The notes beneath the pieces are model-generated. The model was not told the DNA's origin. It saw nothing but the letters and a program-made list of their open reading frames with translations, and did not search any database. A stretch of 64,000 nucleotides of DNA, from contig NZ_JAHQZU010000003.1 in assembly GCF_019061185.1 (NCBI RefSeq), positions 1-64,000 of the forward strand. The letters are read 5' to 3'. This document shows positions 42,651-52,416 of the stretch, in pieces; positions within the stretch are counted from its first letter, which is position 1, and the number at the start of each line of letters is the position of its first letter. Made by a program: the position numbers and the translations under genes. The stretch comes from Paracoccus sp. Z118 (lineage in GTDB: Bacteria > Pseudomonadota > Alphaproteobacteria > Rhodobacterales > Rhodobacteraceae).

Positions 42651-43949
42651 ATGGCGACCCCGCGCCCGTTTTCCCGCTACGAGTTCATGATCGCCTGGCG
42701 CTATCTTCGCGCCCGCCGGGCCGAGGGCGGGGTCAGCACGATGACCTGGATCAGCCTGATCGGCATCGCGCTGGGGGTCATGGCGCTGATCGCGACGCTG
42801 GCTGTGCGGTCGGGCTTCCGGGCCGAGTTCGTGGACACGATCCTCGGCGCGAACGCCCATACCACCGTCTATATGCCGCCGAGCCAGATCGAGAACGCGC
42901 TGACCGAGGAAACCTACGTCATCGCCGGCACGATCGCGGATTATCAGGCAGCCGCCGGCGCGATCGAGGATCTGCCGGGGGTCCTGCGCGTCGATCCGGT
43001 GGTCAAAGGGCAGGTCATGGCGACGGCGCATGGCCGGTCCAACGTCGCCGAGGTGCTGGGGCTGACACTGGACGACCTGCAGGGCATCCCCCGCATCGCC
43101 GACCCCGCGACCGGCTTCGGCGATATCGAGGCCTTTGAGGCCGGCATCGCCATCGGCTCGGGCATCGCCCGCGAACTGGGCGTCGGGATCGGCGACCGGG
43201 TGCAGCTGATCTCGCCGGAAGGGGCGCAGACGCCGTTCGGCACCACGCCGCGCGTCTCGGCCTACGAGGTCGTCTATATCTTCACCGCCGGCCGCTACGA
43301 CATCGATCGCACCCGCATCTACATGCCGCTGCCGGACGCGCAGAGCTACTTCAACCGCGAGGGCGCGGTGGACGAATTGCAGGTCTATGTCGCCGATCCC
43401 GAGCGGGTGGACGCGCTGACCCCCGCGCTGGTGCAGGCCGTGCCGGGCAGCCTTGTCTGGACCTGGCGCGACGCCTCCGGCTCGTTCCTGTCCGCGCTGG
43501 ATATCGAGGATGACGTCATGTTCATCATCCTGTCGGTGCTGGTGCTGATCGCGTCGATGAACATCACCTCGGGGCTGATCATGCTGGTCAAGAACAAGGG
43601 CCGCGACATCGGGATTCTGCGGACAATGGGGCTGACCGAAGGGGCGGTGCTGCGGGTGTTCTTCCTCTGCGGGGCGTTCACCGGGATCATCGGCACCATC
43701 GCCGGCGTGGTGCTGGGCGTCGCGCTGGCGCTGAACGTCGATCCGATCATGGCGGGGATCAACTGGATCTCGGGTGGCGACGCATGGGACCCGGCGGTGC
43801 GGGGCATCTACGAACTGCCCGCCGACCTGCGGGCGGTGGACATCGCCAAGGCGGTCGGGCTGTCGCTGACGCTGTCGTTCCTCGTCACCATCTTCCCGGC
43901 CCGCCGCGCGGCCCGGATGAACCCGGTCGAGGCCCTGCGCTATGAGTGA
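42651..43949 (+). CDS. lipoprotein-releasing system permease LolC/LolE
   Basis: The 432-residue inner-membrane permease has an N-terminal membrane segment ([20 protein letters not shown]), a ~230-residue periplasmic domain and three C-terminal segments ([60 protein letters not shown]). It pairs with LolD to extract lipoproteins for transfer to LolA. Alphaproteobacteria generally have a single LolC/E-type gene forming a homodimer (LolF), so it is not split into lolC and lolE. It overlaps lolD by 8 bp. Confidence 0.93.
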   Translation: MATPRPFSRYEFMIAWRYLRARRAEGGVSTMTWISLIGIALGVMALIATLAVRSGFRAEFVDTILGANAHTTVYMPPSQIENALTEETYVIAGTIADYQAAAGAIEDLPGVLRVDPVVKGQVMATAHGRSNVAEVLGLTLDDLQGIPRIADPATGFGDIEAFEAGIAIGSGIARELGVGIGDRVQLISPEGAQTPFGTTPRVSAYEVVYIFTAGRYDIDRTRIYMPLPDAQSYFNREGAVDELQVYVADPERVDALTPALVQAVPGSLVWTWRDASGSFLSALDIEDDVMFIILSVLVLIASMNITSGLIMLVKNKGRDIGILRTMGLTEGAVLRVFFLCGAFTGIIGTIAGVVLGVALALNVDPIMAGINWISGGDAWDPAVRGIYELPADLRAVDIAKAVGLSLTLSFLVTIFPARRAARMNPVEALRYE

Positions 43950-44625
43950 GCTGCTGCGGCTGGAAGGGATCGCCAAGACCTACAATCCCGGCACCCCCGG
44001 CGCGGTCGAGGTGCTGAAGGGGCTGGACCTCACGGTGCGCCGGGGCGAGGTCGTGGCGCTGGTCGCGCCATCCGGCGCGGGAAAATCAACGCTGCTGCAT
44101 ATCGCTGGGCTGCTGGACACGCCCGACGCCGGCCGCGTGCTGTTTGCCGGGCGCGACATGACTGGCCTCGGCGACCGCGCCCGGACTGCGGCCCGGCGCG
44201 AGCAGATGGGCTTCGTCTACCAGTTCCATCACCTGCTGCCCGAGTTCACCGCGCTGGAGAACGTCGTCCTGCCGCAGCTTGCCAACGGCGTGCCGGACGC
44301 CGCCGCGCGGCAGCGGGCGCGGGGGCTTCTGGAGCGCGTCGGCCTTGCCGCGCGCGAGGATCACCGCCCGGCGGCGCTGTCCGGCGGCGAGCAGCAGCGT
44401 GTCGCCTTCTGCCGCGCGCTCGCCAACGAACCGGCGCTGCTGCTGGCCGACGAGCCGACCGGGAACCTAGATCCGGCAACTTCGGACCACGTGTTCGACA
44501 TGCTGATGGGTCTGGTGCGGGACACCGGGCTTTCGGCGCTGATCGCGACTCACAACATGGATCTGGCGGCCCGCATGGATCGAACCGTGCGGCTGATCGC
44601 GCCGGACCGGAGCGCGAACGGTTGA
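43942..44625 (+). CDS. lolD: lipoprotein-releasing system ATPase LolD
   Basis: The 227-residue ATPase has Walker [13 protein letters not shown], the LolD motif [18 protein letters not shown], signature [15 protein letters not shown] and Walker [12 protein letters not shown]. It drives lipoprotein release by the LolCE-type permease. The ATG overlaps the permease stop, and its own stop overlaps the PAP2-like gene start (TTGA). Confidence 0.95.
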   Translation: MSELLRLEGIAKTYNPGTPGAVEVLKGLDLTVRRGEVVALVAPSGAGKSTLLHIAGLLDTPDAGRVLFAGRDMTGLGDRARTAARREQMGFVYQFHHLLPEFTALENVVLPQLANGVPDAAARQRARGLLERVGLAAREDHRPAALSGGEQQRVAFCRALANEPALLLADEPTGNLDPATSDHVFDMLMGLVRDTGLSALIATHNMDLAARMDRTVRLIAPDRSANG

Positions 44626-45122
44626 CCCGCGCGGCGCCGGGCGCGCGGATGCTGGCGGCGGCGCTCGCCGCAGGCCTGATCGCGTCCTCGCCAATCGGTG
44701 CCGACCCGCTGGAGGATTTCGGCACGGTGATGAAATACGGCCTGCCGCTGGTTGCCGCCGCCTGCGCCGTGGATCAGGACCGCTTCGGCGACTTCGCCCT
44801 GCGCGGCGGCTTGCAGGTCGGGCTGGTCCTCGGGCTGAAGAAGACGGTCGGCGCGCCGCTCGGCATCCGTCCGAGGGGCATGGGCGAGGGCTTCCCCAGC
44901 GGGCACGCCGCCTCGGCCGCGTTCGGAGCTGCGGACCTTGCCAGCAAATGCGTGGATGGCAACGCGGGGGCGCAGGCGGGGCTGATCGCCGCCGCCTTGC
45001 TCGCATCGTTCAGCCGCGTCGATGCCGGCGAACACACGCCCGCGCAGGCCGCCGCGGGAACCGCCATCGGCCTGATCCTCGGGGCAAGCGAGATCGGCCT
45101 GTCCTTCAACGCCCGCTTCTGA
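44622..45122 (+). CDS. PAP2-family lipid phosphatase-like protein
   Basis: The 166-residue protein carries the three PAP2 phosphatase motifs: a Lys/Arg-Pro part ([15 protein letters not shown]), PSGH in [11 protein letters not shown] and [12 protein letters not shown]. It has an N-terminal signal or anchor segment and two or three moderately hydrophobic stretches. Start choice: the TTG at 44622 overlaps the lolD stop, giving [10 protein letters not shown]; an ATG nine codons later is an alternative. It may remove phosphate from a lipid or a periplasmic phosphoester; its coupling to lolD is notable. Confidence 0.8.
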   Translation: MTRAAPGARMLAAALAAGLIASSPIGADPLEDFGTVMKYGLPLVAAACAVDQDRFGDFALRGGLQVGLVLGLKKTVGAPLGIRPRGMGEGFPSGHAASAAFGAADLASKCVDGNAGAQAGLIAAALLASFSRVDAGEHTPAQAAAGTAIGLILGASEIGLSFNARF

Positions 45123-45139
45123 CCGCCCCACTTCCCGGA

Positions 45140-45409
45140 TCAGCGGTTCACGAACTTGAAGAACCGGCTTTCCTTCCCGTCCTGCGTCTCCTCCTGATAG
45201 AGGAAGGCGAGGCCGCGATCCTCGAAGGTCTCGAAGAACTCCTCCCACGAGATTTCATCCAGCGCCTCGTCGCGCTCGGCGAAATCGACCCGCAGGATGC
45301 CTTCGCCCTCGTCGTCCTCGGTTCCCCTGACGACCGAGGGGATGCCGCCGCGATCCTCGATCCATTTGCGGATGATGTCGTGGTCGGTGGTGGTTTCGCT
45401 TGATGCCAT
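45140..45409 (-). CDS. conserved small protein of unknown function
   Basis: The 89-residue soluble, acidic protein (MASSETTTDHDIIRKWIEDR ... SRFFKFVNR) has homologues of the same size in Rhodobacterales and rhizobia, some annotated as hypothetical or loosely as a branching-enzyme fragment. A central ILRVDFAERDEALDEISWEE stretch is characteristic. No catalytic motif is seen. It lies 53 nt downstream of a ChaC-like gene on the same strand and may be cotranscribed with it. Confidence 0.75.
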   Translation of the reverse strand: MASSETTTDHDIIRKWIEDRGGIPSVVRGTEDDEGEGILRVDFAERDEALDEISWEEFFETFEDRGLAFLYQEETQDGKESRFFKFVNR

Positions 45410-45462
45410 GGCTGCCTCCTTGCCGCGCTTCCGGGGACAACGCGACGGCGCGGCGGGCGTTC

Positions 45463-46185
45463 CTAGACGTCGCCGATGGGCGCGCCGGGCTGCGGCCAGC
45501 TGTCGATTTCCTCGGCCACCAGCCGCTGGAGCGTCCAGATATAGGGGTCGTCCAGCCCGTGTTCGGCCAGCGCCGAGGCCGTCCGCTGCAGGTATTCCGT
45601 GCCCGAGCCCGCATGGCCGCAGGCATGGGCGAGCCGCTGCGCCTGCTCTTCGACCGGCAGGTGGACGACCGAGTGATCGACCGTGTCGGCGTAGAAGGTC
45701 AGCGCCTCCTCGGTCCCGCGCTCGGTCTCCACCGTGATCCAGCGGGCGTTCTTCACCAGTTCATGCGCCACCAGCTCCCGCCGCAGGATCGCGCGCATCG
45801 AGTCGCGCTCGGTGCCCGGCGCGACCTCCATGATGAGGCCTGAGCAGCTGCCCCCCGGCTCCAGCGCGAGCATCAGGCCGGGGCAGTCCGGCGAGCCGCG
45901 CCAGTGGTTCAGCTCGATGCAGAAGCTGCGGTGCCAGCCGGGGGCGACGCCCCTGCGGATGCCGCCGACCTCGAAGTCGGGTTTCCAGATCAGCGAGCCA
46001 TAGGCGAAGATCGGCACCGGATGGGGGCGGCCCGCCGTCAACTCCTCGGCCAGCGCATCGAGGTCGTCGTCAGTCAGCAGCGTCCAGCGGGTGTCATAAG
46101 GCGGCTCGGCCACGTCGCGATGGGCGCGGGTCACGTGATCGGGGGTGAGCGCCAGCGGCGCGGCGGGAAAGGGGGCATCTTTCAT
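45463..46185 (-). CDS. gamma-glutamylcyclotransferase, ChaC-like
   Basis: The 240-residue protein has the cyclotransferase fold entry motif FAYGSLIWKPDF followed by SFCIELNHWRGSPDCPGLML and SGLIMEV. ChaC-type enzymes cleave glutathione to 5-oxoproline and Cys-Gly. The start is the ATG at 46185 (MKDAPFPAAP); the longer open frame is antisense to the cytochrome gene. It is divergent from the cytochrome lipoprotein and is followed by the small conserved gene. Confidence 0.85.
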   Translation of the reverse strand: MKDAPFPAAPLALTPDHVTRAHRDVAEPPYDTRWTLLTDDDLDALAEELTAGRPHPVPIFAYGSLIWKPDFEVGGIRRGVAPGWHRSFCIELNHWRGSPDCPGLMLALEPGGSCSGLIMEVAPGTERDSMRAILRRELVAHELVKNARWITVETERGTEEALTFYADTVDHSVVHLPVEEQAQRLAHACGHAGSGTEYLQRTASALAEHGLDDPYIWTLQRLVAEEIDSWPQPGAPIGDV

Positions 46186-46332
46186 CGGCGGGTCCGTTCC
46201 TGTTCCGGGCGGCCTGCGCCCGCTATCGTCCCAATGTCGGGGCCGGGCGGCCATCCTGCAACCCCGCCGCATGCGCCTTGCCTGCGCCCCTGCCGTTCGG
46301 CACAGTCGGAGCAACAGATAAAAGGGACAGCC

Positions 46333-46740
46333 ATGAACTTCGCCATTCCGTCCGCCGCCGTCCTGGCCGGCGCCGCCCTGCTGGTCGCCTGCGCCCCCCG
46401 GCCGGACGTCCCCCGCACCGGCGCGGCCGACTATGCCCGTTTCTGCACCGCCTGCCACGGCGCGTCCGGCAAGGGCGACGGCCCGATGGCCGCGAGCCTC
46501 ACCCCGGCGCCGACTGACCTGACGACGCTGAGCGCTCGCAACGGCGGCACCTTCCCCCGCCTGCAGGTGATGGGCCGCATCAACGGCTACACGATGGGCG
46601 CCAGCGACAGCCACATGCCCCAGTTCGGCGAGCTGCTGGAGAACGGCACCGTCATCTACGACGCCGGCGACGGCCACCCCACCGAAACCCCTGCGCGGCT
46701 GGTGGCGCTGGTGGAGTATCTGGAGGGGATGCAGGAGTAA
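46333..46740 (+). CDS. class I cytochrome c lipoprotein
   Basis: The 135-residue protein has a lipobox signal (LLVACAP, Cys20 lipidated), the haem site FCTACHGASGKGDG and a Met in DSHMPQFGELL as a likely sixth ligand. It is small, and probably an electron carrier tethered to the periplasmic face of a membrane. The ATG at 46333 has AAAGGGACAG upstream. It converges on parE; between them is a palindrome. Confidence 0.85.
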   Translation: MNFAIPSAAVLAGAALLVACAPRPDVPRTGAADYARFCTACHGASGKGDGPMAASLTPAPTDLTTLSARNGGTFPRLQVMGRINGYTMGASDSHMPQFGELLENGTVIYDAGDGHPTETPARLVALVEYLEGMQE

Positions 46741-46832
46741 CCACCTCTCGGGGCCAGTCCGTCAGTGGCTGGCGCATTGCGGCGCGATGGGGAGCGCAAG
46801 CACCTGACAGCCGCCGTTCCGCCCCGCGTCGA

Positions 46833-46855
46833 GCCGGGTGAGCAGCTCGCCCGGC
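46833..46855. terminator. 23-nt palindrome between convergent cytochrome and parE
   Basis: GCCGGGTGAGC (46833-46843) pairs with GCTCGCCCGGC (46845-46855) with one wobble and a single-nucleotide centre. It sits 92 nt after the cytochrome stop and 30 nt before the parE stop, without a T-run. Confidence 0.45.
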
Positions 46856-46885
46856 TGTCGTCACGGCGACGGGAGGCGCCAGCCC

Positions 46886-48856
46886 TCACACATCCAGCCC
46901 CTCATCCTCCACGAACTGCGCGTTCTCGCTGATATACTGGAACCGCAGCTCCGGCTTCTTGCCCATCAGGCGCTCGACCAGATCGCCGGTCTCGCCGCCG
47001 TCCTCGTCGTCGATCGAGACGCGGATCAGCTTGCGGGTGGCCGGGTTCATCGTGGTTTCCTTCAGGTCCTTGGCGTCCATCTCGCCCAGACCCTTGAAGC
47101 GCTGCACGTCGATCTTGCCCTTGCCGCCAAGGCCTTTCGCCATCCACGCCTCCTTCTCGGCGTCGTCGGCGACATAGACCCGCTCGGCCCCCTGCGTCAG
47201 GCGATAGAGCGGCGGGCAGGCGAGATACAGGTGCCCCTTGTCGATCATCGGCCGCATCTGGGTGAAGAAGAACGTCATCAGCAGCGACGCGATATGCGCG
47301 CCGTCCACGTCGGCGTCGGTCATGATGATGACCTTGTCATAGCGCAGATCGTCGATGTTGAAGCGGCTTCCCAGCCCCACCCCCAAGGCTTGCGAGAGAT
47401 CCGCGATCTCCTGGTTCTGGCTCAGCTTGGACGACGCCGCGCCCAGCACGTTCAGGATCTTGCCGCGGATCGGCATGATCGCCTGTGTGGCGCGTTCGCG
47501 CGCCGACTTGGCGCTGCCGCCGGCCGAGTCGCCTTCGACGATGAAAAGCTCGGTCCCCTCGCGGCTGTTCGACGAGCAGTCCACCAGCTTGCCGGGAAGC
47601 CGCAGCTTCTTGGTGGCGGACTTCCGCGCCGTTTCTTTCTCCTGACGACGCCGCAGCCGCTCCTCGGCCCGCAGGACGAGGAAATCGAGGATCGCGCCCG
47701 CCGACTTGGTGTCCGCCGCCAGCCAGTTGTCGAAATGGTCGCGCACCGCACCCTCGACCAGCCGGGCGGCCTCGGTCGTCGCCAGCCGGTCCTTGGTCTG
47801 GCCGACGAACTCCGGTTCGCTGATGAAGCAGGAAACCAGCGCGCAGCCGCCGGTCAGAAGGTCGTCGCGTGTGATGTTCTCGGCCTTGCGGTTCTTGGTC
47901 AGCTCGCCATAGCCGCGCACGCCCTTGAGGATCGCGGACCAGAAACCGGATTCATGGGTGCCGCCTTCGGGCGTGGGCACCGTGTTGCAGTAGGATTGGA
48001 TGAAGCCGTCGCGGGATGGCGTCCAGTTGATCGCCCAGTCCACCTTGCCCGGCACGCCGAAACGCTCGCGGAAATCGACCGTCCCGGCGAAGGGCCGGTC
48101 GGCATAGGTCGAGGCCTTGCCGAGCTGCTCGCCCAGATAATCGGCCAGCCCGCCGGGAAAGTGGAAGACGGCCTCGAGCGGCGTCTCGCCATCGTCGATC
48201 GCCGATTTCCAGCGGATCTCCACGCCGGAATGCAGATACGCCTTGGATTTGGCCATCCGCATCATCCGGCCGGGCTTCAACCGGTTGTGGCCGAAGATCT
48301 GCTCGTCGGGGTGGAAGGTGACGGTGGTGCCGCGCCGGTTCGGGGCAGGGCCGACCTTCACGACCGGCCCTTGCGAGATCCCGCGAGAGAAGGACTGCCG
48401 CCACAACTCGCGGTTCCGCGCCACCTCGACCACCATCGTGTCGCTGAGCGCGTTCACCACCGAAGCGCCCACTCCGTGCAACCCGCCCGAGGTCTGATAG
48501 GCCCCCTCGGTGAACTTGCCGCCCGCGTGCAGCGTGCAGAGGATCACCTCCAGCGCCGACTTGCCGGGGAATTTCGGGTGCGGGTCGATTGGGATGCCGC
48601 GGCCGTTGTCGCGGATGGTGACGGACTGGTCGGCGTGCAGCTCGACCTCGATCCGGCTGGCGTGACCGGCCACCGCCTCGTCCATCGAGTTGTCGAGGAT
48701 TTCCGCCACCAGATGATGCAGCGCGCGTTCATCGGTGCCGCCGATATACATGCCGGGGCGCTTGCGGACCGGCTCCAGCCCCTCCAGCACCTCGATGGAG
48801 GATGCGGAATAGCTGTCGGTGGCGCGATCCGCGCCGGAAAGAAGATCGTCGGCCAT
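46886..48856 (-). CDS. parE: DNA topoisomerase IV subunit B
   Basis: ParE is the ATPase subunit of the decatenating type II topoisomerase. The 656-residue protein shows the GHKL motifs LDNSMDEA and DNGRGIPI, the TOPRIM motifs VEGDSAGGSAKSARER and DADVDGAHIA, and the C-terminal Glu/Asp-rich end. The ATG at 48856 fits the family start. It is longer than GyrB-free short ParE only slightly, and the LRVEGD/IMPIRGKILNV region is as in ParE. No parC gene is near. Confidence 0.95.
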   Translation of the reverse strand: MADDLLSGADRATDSYSASSIEVLEGLEPVRKRPGMYIGGTDERALHHLVAEILDNSMDEAVAGHASRIEVELHADQSVTIRDNGRGIPIDPHPKFPGKSALEVILCTLHAGGKFTEGAYQTSGGLHGVGASVVNALSDTMVVEVARNRELWRQSFSRGISQGPVVKVGPAPNRRGTTVTFHPDEQIFGHNRLKPGRMMRMAKSKAYLHSGVEIRWKSAIDDGETPLEAVFHFPGGLADYLGEQLGKASTYADRPFAGTVDFRERFGVPGKVDWAINWTPSRDGFIQSYCNTVPTPEGGTHESGFWSAILKGVRGYGELTKNRKAENITRDDLLTGGCALVSCFISEPEFVGQTKDRLATTEAARLVEGAVRDHFDNWLAADTKSAGAILDFLVLRAEERLRRRQEKETARKSATKKLRLPGKLVDCSSNSREGTELFIVEGDSAGGSAKSARERATQAIMPIRGKILNVLGAASSKLSQNQEIADLSQALGVGLGSRFNIDDLRYDKVIIMTDADVDGAHIASLLMTFFFTQMRPMIDKGHLYLACPPLYRLTQGAERVYVADDAEKEAWMAKGLGGKGKIDVQRFKGLGEMDAKDLKETTMNPATRKLIRVSIDDEDGGETGDLVERLMGKKPELRFQYISENAQFVEDEGLDV

Positions 48857-48945
48857 GCTGCTCGGGTCCGGTCTGTTCTGGTTGGCGGGTTATTTCACGG
48901 CGGGCGCCCGCCCGGCAACCCGCAGATGCCCGGCGCGGCCTTCGG

Positions 48946-49608
48946 TCATTCCGGCTCGGCCATCCGGTCCTTCCAGGTCCGCTGGAAAGCCGGCCGCTCA
49001 TGGCACGCCTTCAGCCACGCCTGCACCGCCGGGAACTGGTCCATCAGCTTGCCGTAGCCCTGCGCATAGCGGACGATCTCGGCCACGTTCACATCGGCCA
49101 CGGTGAAACGGCCGCCGACCAGGTGCTTGTGGCTCGCCAGATGCGCGTCCAGGACCGTCATCGGCCGCACCAGCCGCTCGGCGGCGCTTGCGACCAGCGC
49201 CGCATCGTCGCCCGACTGCACCCGGCCGGGCCGGTGCAGCATCATCAGCGTCAGCGCGTCCGGCTCGATGGCGGTCGCGGCATAGAGGGACCATTGCAGC
49301 ATCAGCGCATCCTCAACCTCGTCCGCCGGGCCAAGCCCGCCGCGCCCGTGCTTGCGCGCCAGATGCAGCGTGCAGGCGAGCGATTCCGACAGCACCAGCC
49401 CGTCATCCTCCATCACCGGGATCGCGCCGGCGGGCGAGAGCTTCAGGAACTCGGCCGAGCGGGTGTTCAGCGGCGCATCCGGCGCGTCCGCATCGCCAAG
49501 GCGGTAGGCCTGGATCACCGGGATCTGAAGGAAGGGCAGGTCCAGCTCGTGGCACAGCCAGATGATGCGCGAGGCGCGCGAGCGGGTGACGCCGTGGATG
49601 GTCAGCAT
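48946..49608 (-). CDS. glutathione S-transferase family protein
   Basis: The 220-residue protein has an N-terminal thioredoxin-like domain (MLTIHGVTRSRASRIIWLCH; GAIPVMEDDGLVLSESLAC, the conserved cis-Pro and ES) and an all-helical C-terminal domain with FTVADVNVAEIVRYAQ. Substrate unknown. The ATG at 49608 is preceded by CAGGAGCCATCC, a good ribosome site; the longer frame is not protein-like. It is downstream of rnhA on the same strand. Confidence 0.88.
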   Translation of the reverse strand: MLTIHGVTRSRASRIIWLCHELDLPFLQIPVIQAYRLGDADAPDAPLNTRSAEFLKLSPAGAIPVMEDDGLVLSESLACTLHLARKHGRGGLGPADEVEDALMLQWSLYAATAIEPDALTLMMLHRPGRVQSGDDAALVASAAERLVRPMTVLDAHLASHKHLVGGRFTVADVNVAEIVRYAQGYGKLMDQFPAVQAWLKACHERPAFQRTWKDRMAEPE

Positions 49609-49669
49609 GGGATGGCTCCTGAAGGGATCGCACCGCAGCCTATTGCCTGCCGCGCGGACGGGAAAGCGC

Positions 49670-50119
49670 TCACTTGAAGGGCGCCATGCCCGCGCGGGCA
49701 AGCTCGTCCGCGCGCTCGTTTTCGGGATGGCCTGCATGGCCCTTGATCCACGCCCATGTCACCCGATGGCGGACCTGCGCGGCATCCAGCCGCTGCCACA
49801 GATCGACGTTCTTCACCGGCTTGCGGTCTGCGGTCTTCCAGCCGTTCCGCTTCCAGCCGTGAATCCACGCGGTGACGCCGTTCTTCACATAGGCGCTGTC
49901 GGTGGTGATGGTGATGGTGGAATCCCGTGTCAGCGTCTCCAGCGCGGCGATGGCGGCCATCAGCTCCATCCGGTTGTTGGTCGTCATCGCCTCGCCGCCT
50001 GACATCTCCCGCTCCTTCAGGACGGCCTCGCCATCGACGGCCCGCATCAGCACACCCCAGCCGCCCGGTCCGGGATTGCCGCTGCAAGCGCCGTCGGTCC
50101 AGGCGAGAAGTTGGGGCAT
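49670..50119 (-). CDS. rnhA: ribonuclease HI
   Basis: The enzyme cleaves RNA in RNA-DNA hybrids. The 149-residue protein carries the four acidic metal ligands: Asp in [14 protein letters not shown], Glu in NRMELMAAI, Asp in [10 protein letters not shown] and a later Asp in the helix region. The typical handle loop and C-terminal [16 protein letters not shown] are present. It lies 110 nt downstream of ispH with a palindromic repeat in between. Confidence 0.96.
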   Translation of the reverse strand: MPQLLAWTDGACSGNPGPGGWGVLMRAVDGEAVLKEREMSGGEAMTTNNRMELMAAIAALETLTRDSTITITTDSAYVKNGVTAWIHGWKRNGWKTADRKPVKNVDLWQRLDAAQVRHRVTWAWIKGHAGHPENERADELARAGMAPFK

Positions 50120-50179
50120 GGCAATTCCTTTCGGCGGCAGGACGAATGGCCGCGTCGGGCCAGCCCATCTTCTGTCCGC

Positions 50180-50220
50180 AAATATCCTCTGGGGGTCCGG
50201 GGGGCGAAGCGCCCCCGGCT
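50180..50220 (-). repeat. palindromic repeat, copy B, behind ispH
   Basis: Plus-strand AAATATCCTCTGGGGGTCC followed by GGGGGGCG-AAG-CGCCCCCGG. On the minus strand, directly after the ispH stop, it gives a strong hairpin CCGGGGGCG/CGCCCCCCGG and then ATATTT, so it probably terminates ispH. It is one of three copies in the window. Confidence 0.8.
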
Positions 50221-50228
50221 GCGGCGGC

Positions 50229-51188
50229 TCAGCCCGCCACGGGCGCGCGCAGGACGCGCGGCACCTTGAACTCGACCCGCTCCCGCGCCGTCTCGACCAG
50301 GTCCACGGTTACCTCGTAGCGCTCGCGGAACGCCTCGATCACCTCGTCCACCAGCACTTCCGGCGCGCTGGCCCCGGCGGTGACGCCGACCGAGCGGATG
50401 CCGTCCAGCGCCCGCCAGTCGATGTCGGCGGCGCGCATCACCAGCTGCGAATGGGCGCAGCCCGCCGCGCGCCCCACCTCGACCAGCCGGCGTGAGTTCG
50501 AGCTGTTGGGCGCCCCCACCACCAGCAGCGCGTCGATCAGCGGCGCGACTGCCTTGACCGCCGCCTGCCGGTTGGTGGTGGCGTAGCAGATGTCGTCCTT
50601 CGCCGGGCCGACGATGGCCGGAAAGCGCGCCGTCAGCGCGTCGATGATGTCGGCGGTGTCGTCCACCGACAGCGTCGTCTGGGTGATCCATGCCAGCCGC
50701 TGGGGGTCGCGGGGTTGGACCTTCGCCACATCCTCGACGGTTTCGACCAGGATCACCTCGCCCTCGGGCAGTTGGCCCATCGTCCCCAGCACCTCGGGAT
50801 GCCCGGCATGGCCGACCATGATCATCTGCAGGCCCGCGTCATGGTGGCGCTCGGCCTCGACATGGACCTTGCTGACCAGCGGGCAGGTCGCGTCCACATA
50901 GATCATCTGCCGCCGCTCGGCCTCGGCGGGGACCGACTTGGGCACGCCGTGGGCCGAGAAGATCACCGGCCGGTCGCTGGGGCATTCGTCCAGCTCCTCG
51001 ACGAACACCGCGCCCTGCGCGCGCAGCCCGTCCACGACGAACTTGTTGTGCACGATCTCATGTCGGACATAGACCGGCGCGCCCCATTTCTGCAGCGCGA
51101 GCTCGACGATCTTCACGGCGCGGTCCACGCCCGCGCAGAAGCCGCGCGGGGCGGCGAGATATAGGGTCAAAGGCGGTTTCGCGATCAT
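50229..51188 (-). CDS. ispH: 4-hydroxy-3-methylbut-2-enyl diphosphate reductase
   Basis: IspH makes IPP and DMAPP in the non-mevalonate isoprenoid pathway and needs a [4Fe-4S] cluster. The 319-residue protein has the three cluster Cys in [24 protein letters not shown] and AAGCAHSQL, together with the motifs AHGVPKSVP and PNSSNSRRL. The start is ATG at 51188. It is cotranscribed with no close partner; a repeat hairpin follows. Confidence 0.95.
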   Translation of the reverse strand: MIAKPPLTLYLAAPRGFCAGVDRAVKIVELALQKWGAPVYVRHEIVHNKFVVDGLRAQGAVFVEELDECPSDRPVIFSAHGVPKSVPAEAERRQMIYVDATCPLVSKVHVEAERHHDAGLQMIMVGHAGHPEVLGTMGQLPEGEVILVETVEDVAKVQPRDPQRLAWITQTTLSVDDTADIIDALTARFPAIVGPAKDDICYATTNRQAAVKAVAPLIDALLVVGAPNSSNSRRLVEVGRAAGCAHSQLVMRAADIDWRALDGIRSVGVTAGASAPEVLVDEVIEAFRERYEVTVDLVETARERVEFKVPRVLRAPVAG

Positions 51189-51239
51189 GGCGCAGACCTA
51201 ATCGCTTCCGCCCCCGCAGTCCAGATGCGAGGCGGGCGC

Positions 51240-51809
51240 TCAGGTCTCGGTGGTGACGGGCGCCGGTGGGGTGTCGCGCTCGCGCGGGGGGCGGCCGATC
51301 ACGTCGCGCAGGGCCTCCAGCTCGATGAAGTTGTCGGCCTGCCGGCGCAGCTCGTCCGCGATCATCGGCGGCTGGCTGCGCAGGGTCGAGACGACCGACA
51401 CCCGCACCGCCTGCCGCTGCAGCGCCTCGACCAGGGGGCGGAAATCGCCATCGCCGGAAAACAGCACCGCATGATCCAGCCGGGGCGCAAGCTCCATCGC
51501 GTTCACGGCAAGGTCGATATCCATGCTGCCCTTGACCTTGCGCCGGCCCGCCGGGTCGGTGAACTCCTTGGCGGGTTTCGTCACCAGCGTGAAGCCGTTG
51601 TAGTTCAGCCAGTCGATCAGCGGGCGGATCGGGGAATATTCGTCGCTGTCCAGAAGGGCGGTGTAGTAATACGCGCGGATCAGCTTGCCGCGCCGCTCGA
51701 ATTCCTGCCTGAGCAGCTTGTAGTCGATGTCGAAGCCAAGCGATCTGGCCGCGGCGTGCAGGTTGGCCCCGTCGATGAACAGCGCCAGCCTGTCGTCCTT
51801 GTAAAACAT
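51240..51809 (-). CDS. NYN-domain (PIN-like) protein, LabA/DUF88 type
   Basis: The 189-residue protein has the acidic residues of a PIN-like nuclease fold: Asp in LFIDGANLHAA, Asp in KGSMDIDLAVNA and Asp in LFSGDGDFRPLVE. NYN proteins are often RNases or RNA-associated. It ends in a Pro/Thr-rich tail. The ATG at 51809 lies only 34 nt from the folK start on the other strand, so the two genes share a very short divergent region. Confidence 0.85.
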   Translation of the reverse strand: MFYKDDRLALFIDGANLHAAARSLGFDIDYKLLRQEFERRGKLIRAYYYTALLDSDEYSPIRPLIDWLNYNGFTLVTKPAKEFTDPAGRRKVKGSMDIDLAVNAMELAPRLDHAVLFSGDGDFRPLVEALQRQAVRVSVVSTLRSQPPMIADELRRQADNFIELEALRDVIGRPPRERDTPPAPVTTET

Positions 51810-51843
51810 GGGAAAATCCTTGACCCGAATTGAGGCAGTGAAA

Positions 51844-52416
51844 ATGGGTGGACCGAAGCTAGCGTTGATCGCCCTTGGAGCAAACCTGACCAGTTCGACA
51901 GGTTTTCCCGACGCCACCCTGCGCGCGGCGCTCCGCCGGATCGCCGCCAGCGGCGCGCGAATCGTCGCTGTCAGCAGGTTCCGGCGCACCCCCGCCTTTC
52001 CGCCCGGCAGCGGGCCGGACTTCGTTAACGCCTGCGCGGCGCTGCGGACCGGACTTGCCGCCCCGGACCTGTTGGCGATGCTGCACCGGATCGAGGCGGA
52101 GCTGGGCCGGACCCGGCACGGGGGCCGGTGGTCGGCGCGGGCGATCGACCTCGACCTGCTGGCGGTGGGCGACGAGATCTGGCCGGATGCCGCCACCCAG
52201 GGACACTGGCGGGCGCTGCCGCCCCATCGGCAGGGGGTGGAGGCGCCGGGCGCCCTGATCCTGCCCCATCCGCGGCTTCAGGATCGCGGCTTCGTGCTGG
52301 TCCCGCTGGCGGACATCGCCCCGCTCTGGCGGCATCCGCTCACCGGGCAGACGGTCGCGCAGATGCTGGCCGCGCTGCCGCCCGACGAGCTGGCGGAGAT
52401 CCGGCCTTTCCCTTGA
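51844..52416 (+). CDS. folK: 2-amino-4-hydroxy-6-hydroxymethyldihydropteridine diphosphokinase
   Basis: FolK transfers pyrophosphate to the pterin in folate synthesis. The 190-residue protein shows ALGANLTSS, FRRTPAFPPG, the signature GGRWSARAIDLDLLAVG and LPHPRLQDRGFVLVPLADI. It is longer than E. coli FolK (159) because of a longer linker around 110-125. The start at 51844 (MGGPKLALI) follows GAGGCAG; the upstream ATG at 51808 would overlap the NYN gene and is less likely. The stop codon lies in the rpoZ promoter candidate. Confidence 0.9.
   Translation: MGGPKLALIALGANLTSSTGFPDATLRAALRRIAASGARIVAVSRFRRTPAFPPGSGPDFVNACAALRTGLAAPDLLAMLHRIEAELGRTRHGGRWSARAIDLDLLAVGDEIWPDAATQGHWRALPPHRQGVEAPGALILPHPRLQDRGFVLVPLADIAPLWRHPLTGQTVAQMLAALPPDELAEIRPFP

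Noticed and set aside
42525..43976. RadA extended upstream to 938 residues
   Set aside because: The extension is antisense to the lolC-type gene; a zinc-finger start MAKPVTVFTC at 42524 is standard for RadA.
46833..46855. Palindrome as a small RNA
   Set aside because: No promoter or T-run was found near it; a convergent terminator or DNA-binding site is simpler.
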